64,000 nucleotides of DNA from Lithospermum erythrorhizon. Lineage: Eukaryota; Streptophyta; Magnoliopsida; Boraginales; Boraginaceae. The notes below the pieces were generated by a model. The model saw only the letters and a list, made by a program, of their open reading frames with translations. It ran no database searches and was not told the origin of the DNA. Made by a program: the position numbers and the translations under genes. Location: contig JADFUC010000166.1 in the NCBI GenBank assembly GCA_019722365.1, positions 186,001 to 250,000 of the forward strand. Direction: 5' to 3'. Shown in pieces: positions 37,736-49,749 of this stretch. The stretch's first letter is position 1. Every line of letters begins with the position of its first letter.

Positions 37736-38785
37736 GAATGATATTTTCGGGTTTAAGAATACAATTAGATGAAAATGACATAATATTGTAATAATAATAG
37801 TAATTCATAAATTATTAGCTTGAATCACCAGCAGCACATAATGGCACTTTAGAGGAATAATCCCACCAAAGATGATATTAGAGACATATTAAAAATAACG
37901 TAGGAGGTTAATGAAAAAAAACATCAAACTATTAAAGACATTTAGAATATAAAATTTTAATTATAGAATGAGATATTCTGAGACAATATCCATGTAGTGA
38001 TAGTTCTATTTTGCAAGTGGATAGAGATTAATTCAAATTTGAGAGTATTTTAAATTTTTGTGTAGATTTTTCCTCAAAGCAAGTTATTCAAGAAAAAAGA
38101 AACTTAAAAAGAAAATAAATCTACAAAATAGGAACATAATAAGCATGCTCATAATGTCTTTCAATTTTCATGACTCCATTTATTCCTTTTTTTAATTGAT
38201 AATGTAATAACCTAAAATGCTCCTATTTAATTACGATCATTAGATCAAAAAAGAATCAAAATAGACCATCCAACAATTGAGATTGATATAAGCACCATGC
38301 TTACAATTCATCCTAATCCTACAAGAATCTCCTCATGCTTGATTTGGAGAGGGTAAAGGAACCAATTATTCGTAACAATTTTATAACGAAATAATGGTCA
38401 ATAATTTTTAAATAAGAGCAAGAAACAAATTATATGAGATAAAATAAGAAAAATGTACTGTATAAAATACGAAGGGAAAACAAATTAGCTTTTTGAAACA
38501 TAAATTCTAGAATTTTATTTTATAAAAACTAGAGGGGTCTACTATTATATTCATCCGTCCACAGATTAATTTCTCAAATGAGTAGAAGCCGCATCAATCG
38601 CCCCAATCTTGCATTTATTGAAGATTTTGAATTTTCAAGTCAAATCAAATGAAATCACAAAATTAAAATAATTGAATCATTCCAGTTTTCAATATCTCAA
38701 ATTAAAGTTGACTTTCCTTATCAAACCATTTTCGCCGTACCCGAAATGCATAATTAAAATATAAACATAGATCTTGATTGCTTAC
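37736..38785. other. AT-rich region beyond the dioxygenase pseudogene
   Basis: If the pseudogene were complete, its catalytic exons would lie here on the minus strand. I searched for the HxD...H iron-binding and RxS motifs of 2-oxoglutarate dioxygenases and found none. No other gene is seen. Confidence 0.5.
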
Positions 38786-39448
38786 TATATCTAGAAGGTT
38801 TTTCAAGCCAACGTTGCATGCAATCTTCCAATGGATGAGAAAGAATAAGTTTGATATTCTCCCTCCATAAATGCACACCATCATTTGCATAATCAGTGCT
38901 ACTCAAGTAAACCCAATTCTCCTCAACTGGTTGACTAAAAATTCCTTCAAAACACTAATTGTCTCCTTAATCACTTCTTCAGTAAATCCATGATTAATTA
39001 CCTATACATGAATATTTTAGTTAAATTTGCAATAATCTCATCTTACATTGAAAATTTTATAGAGTTTATTAGGTTCTGCTGGTCACTCCCTATATATCGA
39101 TCACGGATTTTTATTAAAATGAATTGTTAACAAAAATTACATGCAAAAATTAATATGTATGTGGATTTAATGAGTCCAAAATTGGCTCAACAGAAAATGA
39201 AAATAAACTAACACCTGGAATCCTCCGAATTCTTGACAAGATTTCAAGATTTTTTTGATGGTTTCTTCCTTCTCTTCAGAGGAATGATCTAACTTGGAAA
39301 GATCTATCACAGGAAATGAATTTTGTTTGTTATTTTCAGTTTCAAAATTACCTGGTCTGAATTCTTGGGGAAACGTATAAGCTTCAGGAACAGCATCTAC
39401 ATCAAACCATCTTGAAGCATTATCATTGTTGTCCAGTAACAAAGCCAT
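38786..39448 (-). pseudogene. Truncated 2-oxoglutarate/Fe(II) dioxygenase (DOXC-type)
   Basis: Exon 1 (39448-39215, 78 codons) is open and has the N-terminal dioxygenase layout: PVIDLSKLD, then ILKSCQEFGGFQ at the conserved first splice site. Exon 2 (39001-38786) continues VINHGF, then loses frame after VLKEF and meets a stop. In another frame it resumes as SQPVEEN directly joined to WVYLSSTDYANDGVHLW and HPLEDCMQRWLEKPSRY. This implies a one-base shift plus an internal deletion of some tens of bases where family members have extra residues. A donor GTAAG follows in the right place, but no exon with the catalytic iron and cosubstrate residues is found. The gene would have coded for a cytosolic oxygenase of specialised metabolism; it cannot work now. 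Confidence 0.82.
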
Positions 39449-42400
39449 TAGAGAAGATTAATGTCTATTGGACTCTAATTTTGATACATCTATTATCTAT
39501 ATACGTACTTGGTCATGTATTTATATAGAATCAGATCAGACTGCCTCACTAATTTGTGTAGTCAAAAGAAGCCATAATTTAATACGCCCTCACAATCTCA
39601 TAAAATTGTTAATTTTAATTTTTGATGGTTGAAAAGTGGAAATCATGACAGAATTAAGGCTTTAATTGCATGGTTGTGAGTAATTAATTAATGACCAAGC
39701 ATGATATATGGAGAAAATGAAAACTTTAATTAAAATAAATTGAAGATAATATACTAAATGAATACTTATATGCCCAATTTAAACGTCATCCCAGCTAATG
39801 TAAATAAATTAAAAATAATATACAAAACGAAATAATAATTGGTTTTCTACTTATTTTGAGAGAGAAAAATATAAACTAATGAAAATAATAGAATTAGGAG
39901 AGAAAGATAATTTCTTTTTAATTCCAATCTGCAAAAAGTTGCGTTGATAAATTAACAATCAATTATAATGAAACAAAATATTTTTTGATGATATTAGAAT
40001 TGAAACCAAAGAATATGATATAAGTCTCTCAATTTAATTTAATTTAATGTAATTTTCAAATAAATACCCAATCAAGTTTTGAAGCAATAAAAAATTAATT
40101 CATACTACTCTCCGGTGATATTTATGTGTCGTCACCAAGTGTCTCTACCTTGCCTTGGAGTAGAGAAAGATGAAAAGTAGTCGAAAAAGTGCATTGAAAA
40201 TGTAGAATGACAATTAGTGAAAGCCTTATCGTTGGTTGGTTGATAATTTAATAACAAAAGTAGTATTAAAATAGCATTGAAAATCTGGCGATTACCACAT
40301 CTTAGAATGTGAATAAATATTAAATTTTTGAAGTTAGAATGTAGTAAAAATTACGGGTAATCTTTTAAATGGTGTGTACATTTATACCATTAGATACACA
40401 TAAACACCAACGGCATACATACATGACAACTTTTTGAACATTACAAATTAAATAAAATTAATTTAGAATCGAAATTAAGTTTTCAAATAATTGCCAACTA
40501 CCATTTGAATTGAGTGGACTTAGATAAAAACAAAAGGGTTGTAAGAATTTTAATAGTTTGATAAAGAAATGTTAAATATGGCATTTAAATGTAAGGGGAG
40601 GACAATACCTTTGTTACCATTTGCATTTTAGTAAGATTGTATATTAAGAGTATTCACATTAGTTTCCTATAAATTTTTTAAAATTTATATTCAATCATCG
40701 CTTTTTTTTTTGGTTCACTTGTTATATATCTTTCTTTAGCAATTTCTATTATTAAATTTGAAATTAAAAATTAAATATTTGAAATATGTCAGTAGAAATT
40801 TAAGATAAATTAAATTTAAAAGAATAAAATAACTTAGTAAATATGGATATTGAATGAAATGTCTTTTTAATTTATATTTTATATGAAGAAAATATATATA
40901 TTTTTTTTTTATATAATGGTGAAAAGAGTAAAAATGAAGGGAGAAAAATAATAGCATGAAATAGAGGAGGGAGTATAAATTTAGGGATGAATTGAATGAG
41001 TGAATAATTTTATGGGAGGCTCAGCGCATTTAGGAAAACGTCTGATCAATTTTTATACTAATTTTTCTGAATTCAATCCCCATAAAATAAGCTTTTAGAG
41101 GAGGCGTATAAATTAAATACAAAAGCCTCACTGCTACTAGTCTATTCAGAGGATTGCGGTTAGCAAAAAGATTAAAACAGAGTAAAATTGATTGGAACTA
41201 GCCTTAAACACTGGTAAAAACTTGCATAAATAAGAGATGCACTGACCCTTGGCCAGTTTGCTTGTTGATATTGTATATGCATATTACAGTAATTCTTGCA
41301 TTTTTTAATATCTGTCATCATATAATTTTGAATACTAATTAAGAAATAAAATAGTAAATATTTCTAATGTTTCTAATAAGATGATAAATTTTGTACTTGT
41401 ATTAAACTTATCGATCAATTGCCAATTCAATATTTTTAATAAGATAAAGTAAATATTTGTTTATTTGAGAATGACAATTTTTTTTCTTTACTCAAACAAT
41501 AGAAATGAAATACACATACGATAAAAAACTGAATTTTAAATTCTAGACTAAACAATGAGAATCTAAACTCCAAATAATTATTATTCTTTAAATAATAAAA
41601 TTATACTATAAAAGTTATTTATTTTCAATAACATAGTATTAAAATAGAAATATTCATTATAATATTAGAAAGTAATAAGATTGTATCTTTTGATTATTCT
41701 ATAAAAGTTATTAATGTTAAAATAGAAATATTCATCATAATATGTGAATTTTTTCTATTATTCTTTAAATAATAAAAGTTGTTTAGTGTTAAAAAAAATT
41801 ATTATTCTAACTTATAATTACATGTCACAAACTCTTAAAACTTGTTCCAAATCCTTGAAGTTGTTCCAAACCCTTGAAGTTGTTCCGAACCCCTGATTTC
41901 GTCATAACCCTAGATAATGCTTCGAAATGCTACAACGTTTTTTATAGGCATTTCGATTCGATATTAAAATGATACTAACATGAAGGTAGAAATGGTTTCA
42001 AAAAAATAATATCAATTTTTAACGATTTGTAATAAGCATTTTGCTCAATCTTGTAACGTTCAATTTGTGTTTTTTAGTTACAAACGGTATCCCATTTAAA
42101 CAAAACGTGGGCACGTTCAAAACAATTTTTTTTGCTGAAACTGGGATAAGCGGGGTACCGTGAGCAAGGCCCGCCGAGACACGGGCCTCGAATCGAATAG
42201 GGGCGCAGTAAATGTTTAGTGGGCCGTCCGGGCACAGTTCGTTTAAGGAGAAGTGCTAAAAGTCGTACTCACATCCGTGGTCAGTTAGGTTAACTCCTTC
42301 GGCTTTGTTTAAGGTTTAACATCTGATCTTGGGTTCTACTTTTGTTAGATATATGCCCTTCTGCTTGTTTTTAGTTAGGAAATTTTGTATTTGCCAATTT

Positions 42401-42544
42401 TTATCTTATATAAATGCATGCTAACTTACATTCTTGGTAAAAAAAACTCTATTTTATCTTTGGACATGATAGGGGTTTAGATTTAAGCCCAAGTAGTATT
42501 ACTCTAATAATGAAACGTAGGCTACTTGAAGTAATACCGATGCC
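39449..42544. other. AT-rich spacer; no gene seen
   Basis: It begins with what was the dioxygenase promoter. A dispersed repeat copy lies at 40169-40290. A MITE-like GGAGGGAGTAT occurs near 40965. At 42120-42330 a more GC-rich patch has no frame. TTGTTCCAAAYCCTTGAAG is tandemly repeated near 41840-41890. Confidence 0.35.
40169..40290. repeat. Dispersed repeat, copy 2
   Basis: It matches 31718-31830 in order and strand (GAAAAGTAGT, TGCATTGAAAATGTAGAATG, TTGATAATTTAATAACAAAA), with small indels. Confidence 0.6.
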
Positions 42545-43265
42545 AATTGTTAAGCCGGATGCCAAAAAATCACATTGGTATTATGCTATTATTTTAAATA
42601 TGTATCAACCATTTTTAATCTTTTAATTTTTTATTTCTATTCACAATCTAATACTCTAATATATATTAATTATATGATTAACATCATGAAATCTTGTATC
42701 ATAACATTACACAAAAAGGATCGAAACAATTCAGCATCAACTTCTTTTAACCACTCAAAAAATACTATAGGATTCGTGATGATCACATGATTCTCAAGCA
42801 TATTCAGTGATATAGATTCATATTATAAATTATCAAAATAACACAAAGTGTCTGCGAAATACTAACATAAACCCAAAAGCAATGCTCCGTGAAAGATTAA
42901 CTACAATAATGAGATTACAAACTCAAAAAGCATCTAAAATCAATATCCAAAATCATGAAAAAATCAAGAAAATAAAAATAAAATAAAAAAGATAAAAAAA
43001 AAGTTGAAGCTTTATATAACCAAATCAAAGCATAACGAAATAAAATTGCCATGAGATTACAAACCCCATAAATCACCTAATTTTGTGTAATGTTATATAA
43101 TGATACAAGATCCGTGATGTTAATTGTTATAATTTGAACTATGGAGTGGTAGATATTGGATTGTCAAAATAAAAAAATAAATTTAAAGAATTAAGCGTAA
43201 TTGATTAGCATTCAAAATAATAAAGGACATAATAGTCTGTCGATTTTTTGAGCCAGAAGCGTTTA
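42545..43265. mobile_element. Long-inverted-repeat element (MULE- or foldback-like)
   Basis: The left arm (about 42545-42715) and the right arm (about 43080-43265) are inverted copies. For example TTAACATCATGAAATCTTGT near 42679 pairs with the reverse complement of the sequence near 43105-43125, and CACAATCTAATACTCTAATA near 42641 pairs with the one near 43150-43170. The arms extend out to GATGCCAAAAAATC on the left and GATTTTTTGAGCC on the right. The centre is A-rich and non-coding. Superfamily and target duplication are not settled. Confidence 0.7.
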
Positions 43266-43984
43266 ACGATTTTAAGGCTAGAGGCGTTTAGCGACTCGCA
43301 ATAAGAAAATGGTATCGCCCCAAAATTATTTATCACTCTGGTCCAGCGGTATAATTTATGTTATGTTGTTTTATTGGATAAATTTAGAGTTCAGATGAAC
43401 TAGTATTTCATACTCCGTATTACTTTAAAAAATTACAAAAAAAAAATGTGGGGGTGATATTTTATAATGATTGTAATTCGTGAGATGCAACGCATCTTTG
43501 ATGAAGGATGCTACATATATACATACGTCTGCATTCTTATTGTATAGTAAATCAGCCACGTACGCTGCACATAATAAAAATATTAAAGTTTAGTAAAATG
43601 ATATATATTTCATTTAAAGGCGCAGTCACTTGATACATGAGGAGATGGCAGGGATGTCTTTTCAGGGGCTGGGGGGCACCCGCAGTGCCGGGGCTGTGGT
43701 GCTTGGCTGTAGCACAGGCGACACACCGACAATCACGAGCCTTGCCGAGTTGACCGTCGATGTAGAGAAGCTATTTCATCATGATCGTGTTCGAGAATGG
43801 TTATTATTACTAGTAAAAGGAGACGTGCGATGCCACGGCTTGTCCTGTCGATTTCTTAAATATTTATTATATTTTTTTTATGTTTAATTAATCATTCTAA
43901 GAATTATTGTATGAATTCTGGCTCATGATTTTTTCTAATTAATATGTACGCACACATATTTGTTGTCTTCCATTGATTGATGCG
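43266..43984. other. Spacer with an unassigned open frame
   Basis: 43630-43887 is open on the plus strand for 85 codons, but it starts at a TTG codon. It is GC-rich compared with its surroundings. It contains no domain I recognise and may be transposon-derived; I do not call it as a gene. Confidence 0.3.
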
Positions 43985-44740
43985 GAACCACAGAAAATAT
44001 TCGGATTACTCGCGTACTGCATCTCGAACTACTTGCCTCCATACATTTGCACAGCTGACTTTTACGGAGTGGTTTGACGCTCCCCTCCAGAACCTGATAT
44101 CGTCAACATAAATTTGAGCCACCATCATTTGATTCTTTTCCCTCTTGATGAACATGGTATTATCAACTCCCCCTCGGTTGTAGCCATGGTTGAGTAGAAA
44201 CACAGTGAGCCTCTCATACCACGCTCGTGGAGCTTGCTTGAGACCATAGAGAGCTTTCTTAAGTTTGTACACATGTTCTGGATGTTGGACATCAATGAAC
44301 CCTTTTGGTTGTTCCACATAGACCTCCTCTTGAACCACTCCATTAAGGAAAGCACTCTTGACGTCCATACGAAATATTTGAACTTTGAAATGCATGCAAT
44401 GGATAGAACCTTGATTTCTTCAAGTCGGCCACCGAACAAAGTCTCTCCAAATCAATTCCTTCGATCTGCGTGTATCCTTGAGCAAGCCAACCTAGCTTTG
44501 TTTCTTGTAACATTTCGGACTACGTCCATTTGTTCTTGAAGATACACTTGGTACATATGATATTGCACCCAGGTGGTCTCGGAACAAGTTTCCAAACGTC
44601 ATTCTTATCAAACTGGATAAGTTCTTCCTGCATGACGGTAATCCAGTACTCATCAAGTAGTGCAGCTTTCACATCCTTCGGTTCCACTTTGGAGATGAAA
44701 CATGTTTCTCCGAGTAATCCTGCCATCTTTCGATAGTCAA
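43985..44740 (-). pseudogene. Copia reverse transcriptase remnant
   Basis: 44726-44520 encodes the entry to the domain (DEYWITVMQEELIQFDKNDV, KLVPRP). 44395-44006 carries [40 protein letters not shown] and the catalytic YVDD. After that the reading degrades and stops. The two parts are out of frame with each other. Confidence 0.9.
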
Positions 44741-44860
44741 CTTTATTATGGCACCACCGTGGTCATACCTTGATCAAGATCCCCAATGATATACTCAACA
44801 GGATGATTCTTTTGAATCACAGCGACTAATTCGATCCAGCTATCATTGTCATTTTGTTTG

Positions 44861-45344
44861 TCACTTGTTTTGTATTTGCTTTATTTGTGAGTGGCCAGAT
44901 GGATTATTTATTGGTGATATATCTTCTTCATCACCATGAGCGTCGATCCTACTTTGACATTTATTGACTCCATGGCTCATACGGCTCAAAACTTGTTGTA
45001 CACCACTGTCTGCGATTGTTCTGGAGTACCCCAAGAAGATTCCTTCATCACTTCGTATATCAAACTTTTGCCTCGGTTTTCTATTAGTCAAGATGTAAAA
45101 TACACTCCCAAAGATATGAAAATAGTGTACATTCGGCTTCATGCCTCTCCATAGTTCATACGAAGTAGAGTGAGTACCTGGTCTGAGAGTGATACGATTG
45201 TGAATATGACATGCCGTATTTACTGCTTCCGCCCAGAATTTGATAGGTAATTGCTTGGCATGTATCATAACTCTAGCCATCTCTTGGAGTGTTCTATTCT
45301 TTCTTTCACGATTTCATTACATTTGTGAGTGATTGGGCTGAATA
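44861..45344 (-). pseudogene. Copia integrase, C-terminal half
   Basis: It carries RTLQEMARVMIHAK, WAEAVNTACHIHNRI, the GTHSTSYELWRGMKPNVHYF region and FLGYS, the usual order after the catalytic core. Upstream, near 45300-45340, the HEYSA-x-IT segment is frameshifted and then cut off by the inserted element. Confidence 0.88.
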
Positions 45345-47372
45345 TTCATGTGATCTTGGGAGCTTACGGCGGAGTCGGTTCGGTTCGGTTTTTGAGGGAA
45401 GCGAGGCCGAACCGACGGCTTTCGATTAACTATGGGATGGAACGAAACGGTTCGGTTCGATTGAATCGATTACGGCGGTTCGGTTCGATTACCGGTTATT
45501 TTCGGTGCGAGTATCCAGGTGGGCGCCAGGGGGTGCTAGTTTGGTTTTTGAAACAACGTCGCTTAACATTTATTTAATGATGTTTTTTAAGCATGCATTT
45601 TGATCTATTATTTCTGTCGAATTTAAGCGCTTATTAAAATAAGAATGAAAGCAAATTTAAAATCCAAGAATAGTCCAAATACAAAATTAGAACACGTCTG
45701 AATAGTTCGAATACAAAATTAGAACAAATGCGAATAATCGAATACAAAACAAACAATAATATTAATCGAATCTGAAACAGAAACAATCACAATAATCCAG
45801 AATCACAAAAGAAAGCAAAACAATCACAATATGCTTAGAATACAAAAGCGAAACAATCTTAATGTCCAGAATCTGAAAACAAAAACAAGTATTAATAGTC
45901 AGAATACAAAGAAACGAAGATCGAAGATAAAACAATGTTTTCTCCCTTGCTTGCAAACTCCTGGCGTACCCTACAACGAAAACACCAACGGTGAAAAAAA
46001 CAATATTTTCTAAAACCCATATTTTGTTATTATAAGGAAGGCTAATATACATACGAGATACGGTTATTACAATTAATGCGATAAAAAACCTTAAACAAAG
46101 CGGACAAACATGTTTTGGGAAGAAAAGCCCCAGACCAATCTTTTTGGGGACGAGGGATTAGTAGAAATTAATCTTCATCGTTTTTGTATTTTCGAATATC
46201 TGAGTATTAAAGTAAACTAAGTATAACTACTCAAAAAGTTTAATGATTAACCATTATTCGTTTAATAACACAACATTAGCATGGATTTCATACAAACAAA
46301 ATCGAATTAAAAGCGGCATCGATACGATAAAGAACTCTGCCCTGCATGACTTCAGAACATTCAGATTCAGCAAATCAAAGTATTTAAAATCTTATGAACT
46401 ATTTCCTCGTGTTATTTGAATGCTCTGGCTTGACGTTATTAAAAATCAGGTAGGATTCAGGGTACTTTATTTATGGAAAGAAATTTATTAGTATTAGTAC
46501 TATAAAGAAATTGCAAATGGAGTTCTAGTGATAATTCATTGAACAAAAGATATTGTACATAAGTAGTGTACCACTATAATTCTCTGAGATGCAAAATAAG
46601 AGGAATGCCCGCTACTGTATTGGCTACAGTAGTCAATAATCAAAAGAATACTAATGAACTATTCTATTTCAGGTGATCTATAATTTGCTTAATTACCATA
46701 TATATGGTATATAAATGTTACAGTATAATGATTAGAAATATATTACATTACTCCTCTAGTCTCTTAACATATTGTTTTATCGGACATGATATTAACTTTC
46801 GAGTTTGCGGTATCTTGACACTTCTTGTCAACCTTGTGTGGTTGCGATTATCTTTGAGCATTTACTGATGTCCAAATACCATTAATATCACACTAGCATC
46901 AAATGGTAAAGACTAGATTTTATTCTTGCATAAAATATTACAATTAGGTAATTCAAATAGAATAGAGAAAGTACATCTAATTGCAAGGGAAAAAAATTCT
47001 TGGTAAGTTAGATAGAAGTACAAATCAACCTTTTGAGTGATTGTGGCGGAGGCGATTGGCCGCTTGGTGAGGCGGGGAATTGATGAGGTCGTCTTTAAAT
47101 GGCTGGCAGGCTGCTTTGCTCAAAGAGATTAGGTTTAGGGGTTTTTGCATTTTTGGGAGTTTATATATATATATATATATATTTTAATAATTCAATCGGT
47201 TCGGTTCGGTTCCCGAACCGATCGGTTATCGGGGAAAACCGAACCGAACCGAATTATATTCGGTTATTTATTTTTCGAACCTAAATCGGTTCGGTTCCAA
47301 TCGGTTCTCCAATTTTCGGTTATTTTCGGTTCGGTTCGGTCGGTTCGGTTCGGATTTGTATTTTGTTGGCAC
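45345..47372. mobile_element. 2-kb insertion with GGTTCGG-rich ends (hAT-like, non-autonomous)
   Basis: It separates the two halves of the copia integrase. Both ends have dense copies of CGGTTCGG (45365-45510 and 47195-47355). The right end, read inwards, is CAGTGGTGCCAACAAAATAC, of the hAT terminal style. The left end is more decayed and no clean 8-bp target duplication was found. The interior has AATAGTCNAATACAAAATTAG units repeated near 45665-45745 and an (AT)n run at 47164-47182. No transposase frame is seen. Confidence 0.65.
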
Positions 47373-48060
47373 CACTGCCAGTGCCTTCCTGCATCACTTG
47401 GAAAAACTGAAATTTGAAGTTCTCGAACTCTACTCCCGCTGGGTAAAGCCGAATCACCCGGAATGTTAATAACTGCTCTCTTTGAATACGTGTTTCACGG
47501 GCTTTGAGCAAATCAAAGTCTCGAATTTTCTTTAAGAATTCCAACCCACGTGTACCCTAGAAAATCATCGACGACCACCGGATGAATCACGTCTTTCCTT
47601 CTGCTATCTTTTCTGCATGGGTCCAATTCGTATGCAAAGTTCCGGCACCAGTAGTGACCACTGTTGTAGCGTTGGTGTGACACTCGGTTTGTTTGCTGCC
47701 GACATTCCCATGAGCTCATTCTTTGACCTGAATGGCGGTAGTCCCACGAGCAGCGTTTCTTGAGATTAGCTGTTGAATATTCCGATAATTGGTGTGTCCA
47801 AGTCTTTTGTGCCATAGCTCCACATCTCCTTGAGCTCGACTAGATAAGGCCCAGCCACGAGGGTGTCAGAGATAACAATTATCATTAGATGACTCCACTT
47901 GCATGATGAATCATTAAATGCAGTTTGCTCATGGCTGCATGTATATTTTTGTCGAAACCTTACATTGCTGCATTTGTCACATAGTTGACTAAAAGCTAAG
48001 TGGAATTGGTGAGTCATACCTTCGCAAAACCTCTCAGAGATTGGAGCAATCCTTGACATT
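47373..48060 (-). pseudogene. Copia GAG-pre-integrase and integrase N-terminal half
   Basis: The minus strand reads LWHKRLGHTNYRNIQQL near 47830-47770, holding the His part of the integrase zinc-binding motif. Further on come FLKKIRDFDLLKARETRIQR and VEFENFKFQ, the segment just before the catalytic Glu region. Frames change several times between them. The segment abuts the inserted element at 47372. Confidence 0.82.
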
Positions 48061-48399
48061 TAATGCACCTTTACTTGATAATCTTTCTTTCTCACGCCGC
48101 TGAATGTCCTGAAAGTCGGTCTTGACTTTTCAACTTATCTTGATTAAATTTGCTACATTCACATCGTGTGTCTAAAGTACACTTGTTATCAAAGTACCAT
48201 TTTATCCGCTGCATTGGCTTTAGAGATGTAAAAGCGACATGGCTCACCATAGTCTCGCTGCTTACCCATTTACTGCATTTTTTGGTAGAGAATATTTGTT
48301 AGGCCTTTCAAATAAATTTACATAACAATAGAAGCTATGTGTCCATAACTCACAGTGATGACATCTCTAGTTATAACTCTTCTTGGAATCTTGATTTGT

Positions 48400-49200
48400 T
48401 TGACCTCCAGCAGCAATAAACGTTCTCGAACCAGGTTTCTTTGTGTCGTCTTTCCCGCTATTCATTCTGAGTTATCGCGCATCTTTTTCCTTGCATCAAA
48501 ATTTCATCCAAAATTGGGGTACTGGACTTCGTCATATTTATCCCTCTAACTATTCCTTCCAATTTATCTTCAAGGATGCATATCTCCAATTTTTGTTCCT
48601 CAACAACTTTCACCAATTCTTCATTCTTTTCTTGAGGCGGTCTTTTCGATTTATACGAGGTGTAAACTTTGAGTCGATTTGAATGAAACATCGAGCGATA
48701 ATTGATAGTTTGCCATTAATTCTTCCTCGAGTAAGTTCTCCACCGTCTCGCTCGCCTTATCGGGAGGATAGTCATTGGCTGGATTGGCCGGTAACTTCTT
48801 GGACATCTCGGTGTAAATGCCACAAAGTTGCTAACTTCGTGTACTCTCCTAAAAGTCGGTCTCCGTCCGTGAGGTGGTGTAGTAAGCTATTGCTTATGCT
48901 TCCATAATTGGAACCTCGAAACTTGGATGTGACTAAACCGCCCACACTCACACGCGTTCCACTTGACGGCTATTGTCGTTTCCACCATTGCTGGATCCTC
49001 CAAATTTCGAATTTTTCACCATCCGTCCGGTCCGTTGGGTAATACCCTGATCACTTCTACGGAATACGGTTTCTTGTTGAACCTTTTCAGGATTTTATTG
49101 AAATTCTTGGCCAACATATTCCACAGTTTATTAAGATTCTCTACTTGCATTACGGAGTTGCCTTTTGTAGAGCTACTCCTTTTCACTTAGGCGGTCGGTA
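48400..49200 (-). pseudogene. Copia gag remnant
   Basis: It starts near 49150 with LNKLWNMLAKNFNKILKRFN, has a degenerate CCHC knuckle (CECGRFSHI) near 48930, then a Glu/Lys-rich helix, EKNEELVKVVEEQKLEICIL, and ends with LDEILMQGKR. This order is that of SIRE-type copia gag proteins. It is broken by stops and frameshifts. Confidence 0.72.
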
Positions 49201-49749
49201 ACCTCGAGTGTCGTCTACCGAAAGTTGTGAGATTCCCAGTCGGTCATCCAAAGCCCGTAATAGATAGATCTGAAGCTTAAATGGCCGTCGCTGTGAGCAA
49301 ATCTTTTGGGGAAGTTACCGGCACTTTTCTAACCGACCTGGGTTTCTCATCTTTTCTCACAGGGAAAAAGGGCTGTTGCTAGATCTTTTATCTTGGAGTT
49401 ATAGGTAGTAATTGTTGCGTCCTCTTGCATCTTCCAAATTCTCCCGTTTAGTAGGCTGCTTTGAAGTCTAGACATTCGCGCTAGAGTTCATACGTGAAGC
49501 GTGCATAAGATTTCCGTGCCTCCTCGGCAACCGTGCAAAATTTGTTGAGTTTAAAAACTTACGGGTAACTGACACAAAAATAGCATTCAAGGGCTTTGCT
49601 ATTTCCCAAAGACAACTCGGCCTACGTTAGTCGGTTTTGTTCTTCTTTAACACCCAAGAATTCACTTCCACCTTGCATGGGCTCGAGTCCATCCCGATGC
49701 ATGCTGACCTTCCCATGTGTTAACGTAATCACCAGGCCACCAGCGGTCA

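Noticed and set aside
43630..43887. 85-codon GC-richer open frame
   Set aside because: It begins at TTG and matches no known family; no promoter or splice evidence supports a gene.
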